Assembly (NCBI RefSeq): GCF_900143525.1
Contig: NZ_FREZ01000024.1
Location: forward strand, 22,082 to 86,081
Origin: Ruegeria sp. Alg231-54
Lineage (GTDB): Bacteria; Pseudomonadota; Alphaproteobacteria; Rhodobacterales; Rhodobacteraceae
Direction of reading: 5' to 3'
DNA: 64,000 nucleotides
Shown: positions 10,650-18,081 of the stretch, one piece after another
Numbering within the stretch: the stretch's first letter is position 1
Layout of the letters: each line of letters starts with the position of its first letter
Program-made: the position numbers and the translations under genes
The notes under the pieces: model-generated
What the model was told of the DNA's origin: nothing
The model's database searches: none
Seen by the model: only the letters and a program-made list of their open reading frames with translations

Positions 10650-11699
10650 TCAGGGTAGAACAACCATCTGGTGGCCCTCACCCAGTACCGGCACTTCTGA
10701 TACAGCCGTCAAGCTAACCTGATCGACGATCCAAACCTTCGGTTCGGTCCGGCTCGATACCATCACTTTGCCCGAATTCGGTATTGTCGTCAGGTGGTAA
10801 GGTGCCGGTGACAGGTTGGTCGCGCGCTGTTTTCCCGTTGCGAGATCGATCGACAACAGCCGGTCGGTGCCCTTAGCGGCCACGAACAAAACGCCTTCGC
10901 GGTCGGACAGGCCGATCCCGTGCAGCTCGCCACCAATGTCATATATGTCGGTGACGGAACCGCCGGCAAGATCCACGCGAAAAGCCTTGCCGCCATCGCT
11001 GTCGGCGACGAAGGCGGCGCTGCCGATGGCGTTCAGCACCAGATGCTCCGGGCCTTCGCCAACGCGGATGTTGCGTGCGACAAAGCCCTTGGCGACTTCT
11101 ACTTCGCTGAGCGTGCCATTGCCGGTGTTGGTGACATAGACCTTGTTGCTGTCAGGCGAAAAAACCGCGTAGTTGGGCATTGGCCCGGTGGCAACGAAGC
11201 CTCGGAAACTGAGCGTTTCGAGGTCGATAATCGAAATACCGTCACCACCCGGATGAGTCCCCACCGCAAACCGCCCGTCGGGCGACACCGCGGTGTGATG
11301 CACCGCGCCTGGAACCTCGATCTGGCGGGCGACCTCGCGTGTTTCTGCATCAAGGATCGTCAGCAGGCTCCGCCCCTTGTCTTTGGGCAACACGGTGACA
11401 TCGCGCTTGGCGTGGTGCGCGGCGTGTTCGTCCTCGGACATACCTTCGGGTTTTGGTGGCGTTGTAGTATCGGTTTCTGCGTAGCTGCCCGCGACCAGGT
11501 ACTTAACGCCGGGCGCGCCGGCCAGCCCATGGACCGCCACGAGCCTCGGCAGCCGCTCGACGGTCTTGCCGGTTTCGGACTCGATCACCAAAACCGAGTC
11601 CGCGCTGCCTTCGGGAATGAACACGGTTGCCGCAAGCGTAAGCGAAGGCGCGGTCAAAGCTACTACGGACAGGCCTGCGGCCAGATTGAGCAGGGTCAT
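10650..11699 (-). CDS. Periplasmic YncE-like beta-propeller protein
   Basis: A 349-residue protein with a signal peptide (1-23) followed by repeated blades with motifs such as SPDGRFAVGTHPGG, SPDSNKVYVTNTGNG and DREGVLFVAAKG, typical of YVTN/YncE propellers. An insertion with EHAAHHAKRD (about 90-98) is His-rich and may bind metal. The ATG at 11699 is preceded by AAAGGA and overlaps the stop of the 39-residue gene upstream. Such propellers are found in the periplasm with copper and nitrous oxide systems, but their function here is unknown. Confidence 0.75.
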   Translation of the reverse strand: MTLLNLAAGLSVVALTAPSLTLAATVFIPEGSADSVLVIESETGKTVERLPRLVAVHGLAGAPGVKYLVAGSYAETDTTTPPKPEGMSEDEHAAHHAKRDVTVLPKDKGRSLLTILDAETREVARQIEVPGAVHHTAVSPDGRFAVGTHPGGDGISIIDLETLSFRGFVATGPMPNYAVFSPDSNKVYVTNTGNGTLSEVEVAKGFVARNIRVGEGPEHLVLNAIGSAAFVADSDGGKAFRVDLAGGSVTDIYDIGGELHGIGLSDREGVLFVAAKGTDRLLSIDLATGKQRATNLSPAPYHLTTIPNSGKVMVSSRTEPKVWIVDQVSLTAVSEVPVLGEGHQMVVLP

Positions 11700-11815
11700 T
11701 TAGGTTTCCTTTCGTCAACTGAAACGCGCACCATGGCGGGCACGTGCAGAAAAATCCGGTAGATGACGACCATCAGGAAGGGTGTCAAAAGCAGGGTCAG
11801 AGCGATGGCCTTCAT
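11696..11815 (-). CDS. 39-residue membrane microprotein
   Basis: ATG at 11815 with AAAGGACA upstream, ending in TGA at 11696 that overlaps the ATG of the beta-propeller gene. The peptide has one hydrophobic segment (about residues 4-24) followed by a basic, polar tail ending DERKPK. Good ribosome binding sites on both sides and the 4-base overlap argue that it is translated. Family not recognised; a small membrane partner or coupling peptide is possible. Confidence 0.6.
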   Translation of the reverse strand: MKAIALTLLLTPFLMVVIYRIFLHVPAMVRVSVDERKPK

Positions 11816-11831
11816 GGCTTTGTCCTTTCAA

Positions 11832-12191
11832 TCAGTTGAGTTTTGTGCGAGCCGCAAAGACATTGAACAGTCCGCCGAGCAGCAACGCGGCGTACCAGCC
11901 GTAGAGAAACGCCCATAACAGTCCCAACAGGAATGAGGGCAGGCTGAGCCAGATCATTCCGGGCATCAGGCCGATCCAAGCCCGGTACATGGCAAAACTT
12001 GGAAAGATCAGGTCAAACGCCACGCACAGCAGGTAGGTTGCGGCCAGAAACAGGCTTAGCGCCCAGCCAAGGGTTATCACCGGAACACCCGGCTGATGTT
12101 CTTGTATCCCCATCACGCAGGGGCCACAGGCCAGGCGCAACAGTGCGAATAGCACCGCGCCCGTGACGAAAAAGTACAGAATGGTAAGCAT
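11832..12191 (-). CDS. DUF5676-like membrane protein
   Basis: A 119-residue protein with about three transmembrane segments. The C-terminal half, with ATYLLCVAFDL, a Trp-containing loop and FLYGWYAALLLG, resembles the DUF5676 family, small membrane proteins common in metal-resistance clusters. The N-terminal part carries CGPCVMG. The ATG at 12191 is preceded by AGGACA; the longer open frame to 12263 is not supported. Function unknown. Confidence 0.7.
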   Translation of the reverse strand: MLTILYFFVTGAVLFALLRLACGPCVMGIQEHQPGVPVITLGWALSLFLAATYLLCVAFDLIFPSFAMYRAWIGLMPGMIWLSLPSFLLGLLWAFLYGWYAALLLGGLFNVFAARTKLN

Positions 12192-12275
12192 GGTAAGTGT
12201 CCTGAACTGAGTTGGGCCGCAATCAACGGCTTGGGCAAGACCCCGGTGCGAATCCGGGGCCATTGCCGGTCACAT

Positions 12276-12644
12276 TCAGGACAGGTTTGGCGGATGTGGT
12301 AGTGGTGCGACCGGCAGGCTTGCGCGTGGTCGGAACCGTTCTGGCGCCACGGGCGTAGCAATACGCATCGAGAGCAATTCAGGTGCCGCCATAACTGCCA
12401 TCGCATAGCAGCCCGGGTGCACTGAGCAGTCTAATTCTTCTGATGGATGAGACGCGGGATACCCACCGCTGTCATCGATCACAAGCTCGGCCTGGGTGGC
12501 GGCCTTCGCGATGTCATGCCCGGCATGGGACGGCACAACAGAGATCAGCATCGAAACCACCAACGCACAGATCAACAGGACCTGCAGTCGGCCCATGGCT
12601 CGGGCCGGCCGTGTCGCAGTTGATATCCATTGTGCGCGGATCAC
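12276..12644 (-). CDS. Small secreted CxxxxxC protein with Pro-rich C-terminus
   Basis: A 122-residue protein starting with GTG at 12644, which overlaps the TGA of the upstream TVP38 gene (GTGA) and has GGAGG nine bases away. A signal sequence runs to about residue 42 (ending SHA). The motif CSVHPGC has the same five-residue Cys spacing as the proteins ending at 4069, 23529 and 31523, and the C-terminus PHPPNLS is likewise Pro-rich. Probably periplasmic and copper-linked by context. No catalytic motif is visible. Confidence 0.6.
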   Translation of the reverse strand: MIRAQWISTATRPARAMGRLQVLLICALVVSMLISVVPSHAGHDIAKAATQAELVIDDSGGYPASHPSEELDCSVHPGCYAMAVMAAPELLSMRIATPVAPERFRPRASLPVAPLPHPPNLS

Positions 12645-13363
12645 TTAGGGTTTCCTCCATTCTCCAACAGTTTAGGACCGCTTGGCCGGGTCGCATTGAT
12701 CTGGCTCAAATCGTTTTCTGATGGGCCATGTGGCGTTTTACGTTTCCAAGCCAACCAGATAAGCGGCGCCCCCGTCAACAGCCCAAGCCCGATAACCGCA
12801 ATGCTGGTGCCGCCTGTCGCGGTTTCGGTAATCTGGCTGCCCAGATGGGCCAGAACGAAACTGGCCGGCAGGAGTCCAGCCAAGGTGGCCAGTGCGAACC
12901 GCCAGAACTGAAGCCGGGTCAGACCGGCGGCATAGCTGACCATGTCGAAAGAAACGAAAGGCATCAGGCGGCTGGTGAACACGGTCAACATCAGGGCATT
13001 CTGCGATCCAAGCAACCCCAAGTCCAGCTTGTCGCCGAACCACCGGCGCAGCGCGTCGTGCCCCAACCAACGGGCTATCAGGAACGCCAGCAGCGCCCCC
13101 AACTCCGCCCCGATGGCAACCAATGCGGTTCCCAGCCCATGCCCATATGCCACCCCGGCAGCGACAGCGATCGGAGCACTGGGGATTGGGCTGGCAACCA
13201 CTGCGGCTGTCATGAAGCCGATGATGACAGCGGGTCCGAACGGGCCGGCCCACTCCACCCACGCAGCAATGATTTCGCGCGATAGTCTTGCATCCAACGC
13301 GCCAGACAGCCACAACCAGATGGTGGCGATCAGCAACGCGATCAAAACCGCGATGAAAGCCAA
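12641..13363 (-). CDS. TVP38/TMEM64-family membrane protein
   Basis: A protein of about 240 residues with several transmembrane helices and the DedA/TVP38-type core (PIPSAPIAVAAG, then GAELGALLAFLIARWLG and FTSRLMPFVSFD). Family members are inner-membrane proteins linked to lipid handling and metal tolerance; the substrate is unknown. The start is uncertain: TTG at 13363 has no good ribosome site, while an in-frame CTG at 13390 sits eight bases after GGAGG, giving nine more residues. It follows the 35-residue microprotein and is coupled to the downstream gene by a GTGA overlap. Confidence 0.82.
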   Translation of the reverse strand: MAFIAVLIALLIATIWLWLSGALDARLSREIIAAWVEWAGPFGPAVIIGFMTAAVVASPIPSAPIAVAAGVAYGHGLGTALVAIGAELGALLAFLIARWLGHDALRRWFGDKLDLGLLGSQNALMLTVFTSRLMPFVSFDMVSYAAGLTRLQFWRFALATLAGLLPASFVLAHLGSQITETATGGTSIAVIGLGLLTGAPLIWLAWKRKTPHGPSENDLSQINATRPSGPKLLENGGNPK

Positions 13364-13449
13364 ACGGCTATTGCTGTGCAGGCCTTCCAGCTTTCGTTCC
13401 TCCTATTACATAGCTCGCCACCCCTATACGGGAGTGACGGATTCCGAGT

Positions 13450-13557
13450 TCACTTAGCGATGTATTTGACCAGCGCTACGATCGCCAGAACGATCAACAC
13501 TGCAATCAGCAACATCCAAATCATGCCAAACCCCATTCCAGCGCCATAACCCATCAT
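13450..13557 (-). CDS. 35-residue Gly/Met-rich membrane microprotein
   Basis: ATG at 13557 preceded by GAGGGA; TGA at 13450-13452. The peptide begins MMGYGAGMGFGM and continues into a single hydrophobic helix ending KYIAK. Short Gly/Met-rich single-span peptides of this sort are seen in copper operons and are often unannotated. It lies between the EF-hand gene and the TVP38 gene on the same strand. Function unknown; the Met residues could bind Cu(I). Confidence 0.6.
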   Translation of the reverse strand: MMGYGAGMGFGMIWMLLIAVLIVLAIVALVKYIAK

Positions 13558-13615
13558 CGCTTTGTCCCTCAGTGGTTTGTGGCCGAGTGCGATGACCCGG
13601 CTACACGGTTGCGTT

Positions 13616-14158
13616 TCAGTTGTTGGTTTCAGGGGCTTTAGGCGCGGGTTTTGGGTCTTTCACGCTGTGTTTAGGCGACATTGTCTTCGCGCCTTTCTCG
13701 ACTTCCCCGGCAGTCACCGCGCCATCGCCATTGGCGTCAAGGTGCTGAAATCGGTCCACCATGGTTTCGCGGATCACTCCGGAATGCAGCGCCTCGAATT
13801 CGTCAATCGACAGGTTGCCATCACTATCGACGTCATGCGCCTGCATCCGGGCCTTCAAACCTTCGGCTATCTCAGCCTCGCTCACGCGACCGTCCTCGTC
13901 CATATCCAGAACCAACAGCCAGTTGCTGCGCATCATGCCCTTGCCATGCATACCACCCATCATCTGGCCATGCATCTTCATCATCTTTTGCATCATACCG
14001 GCGTGATCGCCATTCATGCCGTCGGGCGCACCCTTCATCATGCCACCCTGATGGCCCTGCATCTGCTCGCTGCTGCCATGCTGACCTGCGGCAAGTGCGG
14101 GCAGAGCCATCAAAGACCCGGCCAAGGCTACGGCGGCCAGCTTGAACGTGCGTTTCAT
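13616..14158 (-). CDS. Secreted Met/His-rich EF-hand protein
   Basis: A 180-residue periplasmic protein: signal peptide (about 1-24), a Met/His-rich region with repeated HGxM, MMKM and GGMHGKGMM segments (about 25-75), then three EF-hand loops of the form DMDEDG, DVDSDG and DANGDG, and a Lys/Pro tail. The first part looks like a Cu(I) store, the second binds Ca2+. The ATG at 14158 has AAGAGGTG before it; a GTG three codons upstream is the alternative. It is the first gene of the long minus-strand operon and is divergent from the response regulator gene, sharing an intergenic region with repeated GATACAAA boxes. Confidence 0.8.
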   Translation of the reverse strand: MKRTFKLAAVALAGSLMALPALAAGQHGSSEQMQGHQGGMMKGAPDGMNGDHAGMMQKMMKMHGQMMGGMHGKGMMRSNWLLVLDMDEDGRVSEAEIAEGLKARMQAHDVDSDGNLSIDEFEALHSGVIRETMVDRFQHLDANGDGAVTAGEVEKGAKTMSPKHSVKDPKPAPKAPETNN

Positions 14159-14239
14159 GACTTTCACCTCTTGGTTTTTGTTTCGACACCAAGCATATGG
14201 CCCTCGACAGGCCCACCACTACCCCCCTGCCCTGTCTGG

Positions 14240-14289
14240 TTTGTATCGCCTTGTCGCAACCCGCCTGCCTGATACAAAGCGATACAAAA
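14240..14289. promoter_or_regulatory. Repeated GATACAAA boxes, likely response-regulator binding site
   Basis: TTTGTATCG (14240-14248) and two direct copies of GATACAAA (14271-14278 and 14281-14288), ten bases apart, lie between the divergent EF-hand and response-regulator genes. Tandem boxes one helical turn apart are usual for OmpR-family dimers. They suggest autoregulation and control of the 12-gene operon. Confidence 0.55.
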
Positions 14290-14329
14290 AAGCCGGGATT
14301 TGCTCAGCTCCGGGGCCTATGATCGCGCC

Positions 14330-15055
14330 ATGACAGAAACATCGCATATCCTTGTCGTCGACGATCACCACGAGATCCGCGATGCGGTCAGCCGCTATCT
14401 TGAAAAGAACGGGCTACGGGCCAGCACTGCGCGCGACGCCTCCGAGATGGACGCGCGACTGGCAGCCGGGCGGTTCGACTTGATCGTGCTGGATATCATG
14501 ATGCCGGGCGAAGACGGTCTTTCGGTTTGCCGCCGCCTATCCGCCGCCGGAGGGCCGCCAATCCTGATGCTGACAGCATTGGGTGACGACACCGACCGTA
14601 TAGTAGGGTTGGAAATCGGGGCCGATGACTATCTGCCTAAGCCGTTCAACCCGCGTGAATTGCTGGCACGGATCAAAGCCATCCTGCGACGTACCGATAT
14701 CGACGCGCCCCCAGTTGGAGGCTTGGCAGGCAAACAGATCGCTTTCGGGGACTGGGTGTTGGACACCGACCGCCGCACCCTGACCACGGCGGATGGAACC
14801 GAAGAAAGCCTGACAACCGCCGACTTCCGGCTGCTGGCCGAGTTTCTGCAACGGCCGCGCATGGTGATGTCACGCGACGCGCTTCTGGACTTGACCGCCG
14901 GCCGCAGCCCTCACCTGTTCGATCGTACGATCGACAACCAGGTCAGCCGCCTGCGCCGCAAGATCGAAGCTGACCCAGCGCGGCCGAAACTCATCACCAC
15001 TGTAAGAGGTGGCGGTTATTGCCTGTCAACTGACGTGCGCGAGCTTTCGGAATGA
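14330..15055 (+). CDS. OmpR-family response regulator
   Basis: A 241-residue two-domain regulator. The receiver (about 5-118) has the phosphoacceptor Asp in LIVLDIMMPGEDG and a conserved KPF segment. The C-terminal winged helix (about 140-235) contains TTADFRLLAEFL, RSPHLFDRTIDNQVSRLRRKIE and the wing TVRGGGYCLS. The ATG at 14330 precedes the receiver directly; the frame upstream is not needed. Its stop overlaps the kinase start (ATGA). By context it is likely to sense copper through the kinase and control the flanking copper operons. Confidence 0.92.
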   Translation: MTETSHILVVDDHHEIRDAVSRYLEKNGLRASTARDASEMDARLAAGRFDLIVLDIMMPGEDGLSVCRRLSAAGGPPILMLTALGDDTDRIVGLEIGADDYLPKPFNPRELLARIKAILRRTDIDAPPVGGLAGKQIAFGDWVLDTDRRTLTTADGTEESLTTADFRLLAEFLQRPRMVMSRDALLDLTAGRSPHLFDRTIDNQVSRLRRKIEADPARPKLITTVRGGGYCLSTDVRELSE

Positions 15056-16449
15056 AAGTCTTTGCTCAAAGCTTGCGCGGTCAGCTTATCCTTTTGATCA
15101 TCGCGGCGCTGGCTGCGGCGCAACTGGTCAGCCTGTGGCTCTTTGTCGACGAACGCTCGATGGCTGTACACATGGCCCTTGGTATGGAAACGGCTGGACG
15201 CGCCGCAAACATCGCGCGACTGATCGAAGATGCTCCACCAGAGATGCACGATGCGATCCTGCGAGCGGCGAGCTCTCCGTTGGTGCGTTTCAGCCTTACA
15301 AATACGCCGGCGGTCGATCACACCGGGCATAACGCTGGTGGGACAGTCGAAAACACAATTCGCAGAATTCTGCCGGGCTATGAAAACCGCCCCATCAGGG
15401 TCGAGTTACATGAGTTCTCGCCCGATATGCTGCCGGCCGAAGGTTTTCCGTCTACGATGGCTGAAATGCACATGGCAATGATGCGTGATGACGTATCCAC
15501 AGTTGAAATGCAGCTGTCGATCGCTCTGACGACCGATCAATGGCTCAACATTGATACCCGGTTCCACAACCCACCATTGCAATGGCCTTGGCAATCCTTT
15601 GTCAGCTTCGGGTTCACTGCAACTCTGATTCTTGGTGCAGCCATTTGGTTTCTACTGACAAGGCTAACCGGCCCTTTGCGCCGCCTTTCACTCGCCGCAG
15701 ACCAGTTCGGTCGCGGTGAAGACGTCCACGAGCTGACGGTTTCCGGGCCGACTGAGGTGCAAGATTTAACACAGGCGTTCAACCGTATGCGTGACAGGCT
15801 GACCCGCTATGTTGCTGATCGGACCAGACTATTGGGAGCGCTGGGTCACGATCTGCGTTCACCACTGACAGGATTGCGAGTTCGCGCCGAACTGGTGGAC
15901 GAGGACGAGACACGTGACCATTTGATCGAGACCATCGAAGAAATGCAGGAAATGGTGGACTCCACCCTGTCATTCGCCAAGGGCGTAGCCACGCGAGAAC
16001 CTTCAAGTACCGTTCCAATTGGTGAGTTCGTAACCAAAGCGGCTGAGGATCTTATCCAAGCCGGTAACACTGTCGAGGTAGTGGTAGCAGACAATCCAGC
16101 TGTCACACTTCGGCCGATGCTAATGAAGCGCGCTTTGCGCAATGTAATTGAAAACGCCTGCCGGTATGGTGCCCGGGCCAACATCTTGGTCACGCAAGAG
16201 AGGAATGAAGCAAAAATATTGATTCAGGACCAAGGCCCCGGCATCCCGGAGCATATGCTTGACGCGGTATTCGACCCTTTCGTGCGGCTTGAAACATCAC
16301 GCTCGCGAGAAACTGGCGGAACCGGCTTGGGGTTGTCGATCGCACGTACAATCATCCAATCTCACGGTGGCACCATAGAATTGTCAAACCGGGACTCTGG
16401 CGGCTTGTGCGCTCAGGTAGTTCTGCCAGTTTTTGAGGGCCAAACGTAA
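15052..16449 (+). CDS. Membrane sensor histidine kinase
   Basis: A 465-residue kinase: first transmembrane helix (about 10-30), periplasmic domain (about 31-180), second helix (about 185-203), HAMP, HisKA with the phosphoacceptor His in LGHDLRSPLTGLR (about 265), and a HATPase domain with N-box (NVIENACRYGA), DQGPGIP and GGTGLGLSI. The periplasmic domain contains MAEMHMAMM, a Met/His cluster that could bind copper. It overlaps the response regulator gene by four bases. The pair resembles CopRS/CusRS-type systems in layout. Confidence 0.92.
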   Translation: MKVFAQSLRGQLILLIIAALAAAQLVSLWLFVDERSMAVHMALGMETAGRAANIARLIEDAPPEMHDAILRAASSPLVRFSLTNTPAVDHTGHNAGGTVENTIRRILPGYENRPIRVELHEFSPDMLPAEGFPSTMAEMHMAMMRDDVSTVEMQLSIALTTDQWLNIDTRFHNPPLQWPWQSFVSFGFTATLILGAAIWFLLTRLTGPLRRLSLAADQFGRGEDVHELTVSGPTEVQDLTQAFNRMRDRLTRYVADRTRLLGALGHDLRSPLTGLRVRAELVDEDETRDHLIETIEEMQEMVDSTLSFAKGVATREPSSTVPIGEFVTKAAEDLIQAGNTVEVVVADNPAVTLRPMLMKRALRNVIENACRYGARANILVTQERNEAKILIQDQGPGIPEHMLDAVFDPFVRLETSRSRETGGTGLGLSIARTIIQSHGGTIELSNRDSGGLCAQVVLPVFEGQT

Positions 16450-16522
16450 CTTGTGAACACAATCGGCACGTTCTGAAAGCTTATTGGAAGCGCACCGCTT
16501 TGGGCCAGTTTCAGGTGTGGGC

Positions 16523-17143
16523 TCAAACGCAGCGGCGGAGAACACTGAACTGGAAAGACTGACTTTCCCCCCAAGGGGTTTGGTGCAGGTGATGGCGATG
16601 CGCGACGAGTTCAAAGTGTTCCTCGAAAAGCGCGGCGATATCGCTCGGACTATAGCGGGCGACCGGGAGACCACTGCAAGTCTCTGGCCCATCAAGTGCA
16701 AACGTAGCAATGATCACATGGCCGCCAATTTTTACCCCTCTCTTCACGCTTTCCAGATAGGCCGCGCGTTGCGATGTATCCACGAGAAAGTGAAAAACCG
16801 CCCTATCATGCCAGACGTCATATCTGCGATCGGGGACCCAAGAAGTTATATCTGCGGAAATCCAAGTGACTGTTTCAGCGGCGCGCGCCAACCGTTCCCG
16901 GGCCGTGTCCAACGCGACCTGCGATAGATCGAGAACTGTCACGTCATGGAGCCCCTTCGCAAGCAACGCTCCAGCAAGACGAGATGTACCTCCGCCAATG
17001 TCGATGACGGATGAAGGCTTAGACACTCTGATCAACTCGATGAGTTCAAGCGATATCTCTGGATCATCCTCGTGCCAACTCAATTGGGTGTCAAACTTCT
17101 CGCCATAGACATCGTCCCAGTGCTCTCTTGTGTTAGCCGTCAT
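16523..17143 (-). CDS. Class I SAM-dependent methyltransferase
   Basis: A 206-residue soluble enzyme with a SAM-binding motif I (VIDIGGGTSRLAG, about 45-57), an acidic residue after the next strand (VTVLDLS) and a downstream DVWHDRAVFHFL motif. The N-terminus REHWDDVYGEK is typical of small-molecule methyltransferases in this group; the substrate cannot be told. The ATG at 17143 is preferred over a TTG at 17161. It is convergent with the kinase gene. Such genes near metal-resistance clusters have been linked to metalloid methylation, but no evidence for that is visible here. Confidence 0.82.
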   Translation of the reverse strand: MTANTREHWDDVYGEKFDTQLSWHEDDPEISLELIELIRVSKPSSVIDIGGGTSRLAGALLAKGLHDVTVLDLSQVALDTARERLARAAETVTWISADITSWVPDRRYDVWHDRAVFHFLVDTSQRAAYLESVKRGVKIGGHVIIATFALDGPETCSGLPVARYSPSDIAALFEEHFELVAHRHHLHQTPWGESQSFQFSVLRRCV

Positions 17144-17707
17144 GTCGTATCGTTTTCCCAAGTCGTCGCCCTGGAGATATCCTCATTTTGACCGCTCCGC
17201 GCTGCGTTTTCGACGGGAGCAAAAACCAACAAGGCAACGCCCCAGACAATTCGATGCTGGTCCGTTGAATGGCCGCATGAAGTCATCTCGGCGACAATGT
17301 AGTACACACATTCCAATTGTGAAATGTTTTTGGTGGGATTTGCTTGTCGGTCAGATTTCCACTGGGCTCGCAAGCAGCTCCAGAATTTAGCGCAAGTTTA
17401 ACTGCAGTGGCGCGGGCCGGAGATACCGAAGCGTTGGCAGTTTGTGTACTGCTTGCCTGGATTGCTCTGTTCTTTCAGAATAGCCGGAAGATTTTCTGAG
17501 CTTTGGGGCTTCAATCAGTCAACGAATTGCTTAAAGCGCCTTTAACGACAACGGACTGATAACTTATGAGCAGAGCCACAGATCGTTAAAATACGATTTG
17601 GTTCTTGAGTGGCTCCTACTCCATTTCTCTTAGTTCATAGAATTTCCTACAGTCCTTGAAACGGCGAACGATCACATCATTGGTGAATAGCTGCCGTATC
17701 AACAGAC
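17144..17707. other. Intergenic, no gene recognised
   Basis: About 560 bp between the methyltransferase start and the CusF-like stop. Frames are short and broken, and composition is more AT-rich than the flanks. It may hold decayed coding sequence, but no family could be recognised. Confidence 0.4.
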
Positions 17708-18049
17708 TCAGTTTTTCATGATCGCGCCGATCGCATACATGCCATCGTCGCTTTTGACCAACATCAGGGTGACCTCGTCGCCTGCGCTGATCTCACCCAT
17801 CATCTGGGCATTTTCAAGAAGCTGCAGATCCATCGTCATCGCGGGCCACCCGATCTCGGGGATCGGATCATGGCTGACGTTAGCGGTTTTGTCACCAATT
17901 GAGTTTACCAAAGCTTTTGCATGAACCGCTCCTTCCATCTGTTCGGAGGACATCGGCATGTTGGAATGGTCCATGCCGTGGTTCGTTTGCGCGATACTGG
18001 TTGTCGTAGACATGGCCAAAAGTGCCATAATAACGGTCAACGTTTTCAT
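17708..18049 (-). CDS. cusF: Periplasmic CusF-like copper-binding protein
   Basis: A 113-residue protein with signal peptide (1-20), a Met/His-rich linker (HGMDHSNMPM) and a CusF-like domain. Copper ligands expected from E. coli CusF are present: His in NVSHDP, then Trp, Met and Met in GWPAMTMD, the cation-pi Cu(I) site. CusF hands Cu(I) to the CusBA pump. The ATG at 18049 has AGGAG upstream; the frame to 18067 is longer but not needed. It is the last gene of cusB-cusA-cusF, 32 bp after cusA. Confidence 0.88.
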   Translation of the reverse strand: MKTLTVIMALLAMSTTTSIAQTNHGMDHSNMPMSSEQMEGAVHAKALVNSIGDKTANVSHDPIPEIGWPAMTMDLQLLENAQMMGEISAGDEVTLMLVKSDDGMYAIGAIMKN

Positions 18050-18081
18050 CAGATGCTCCTGTTTCATGGTTATGGATATTA

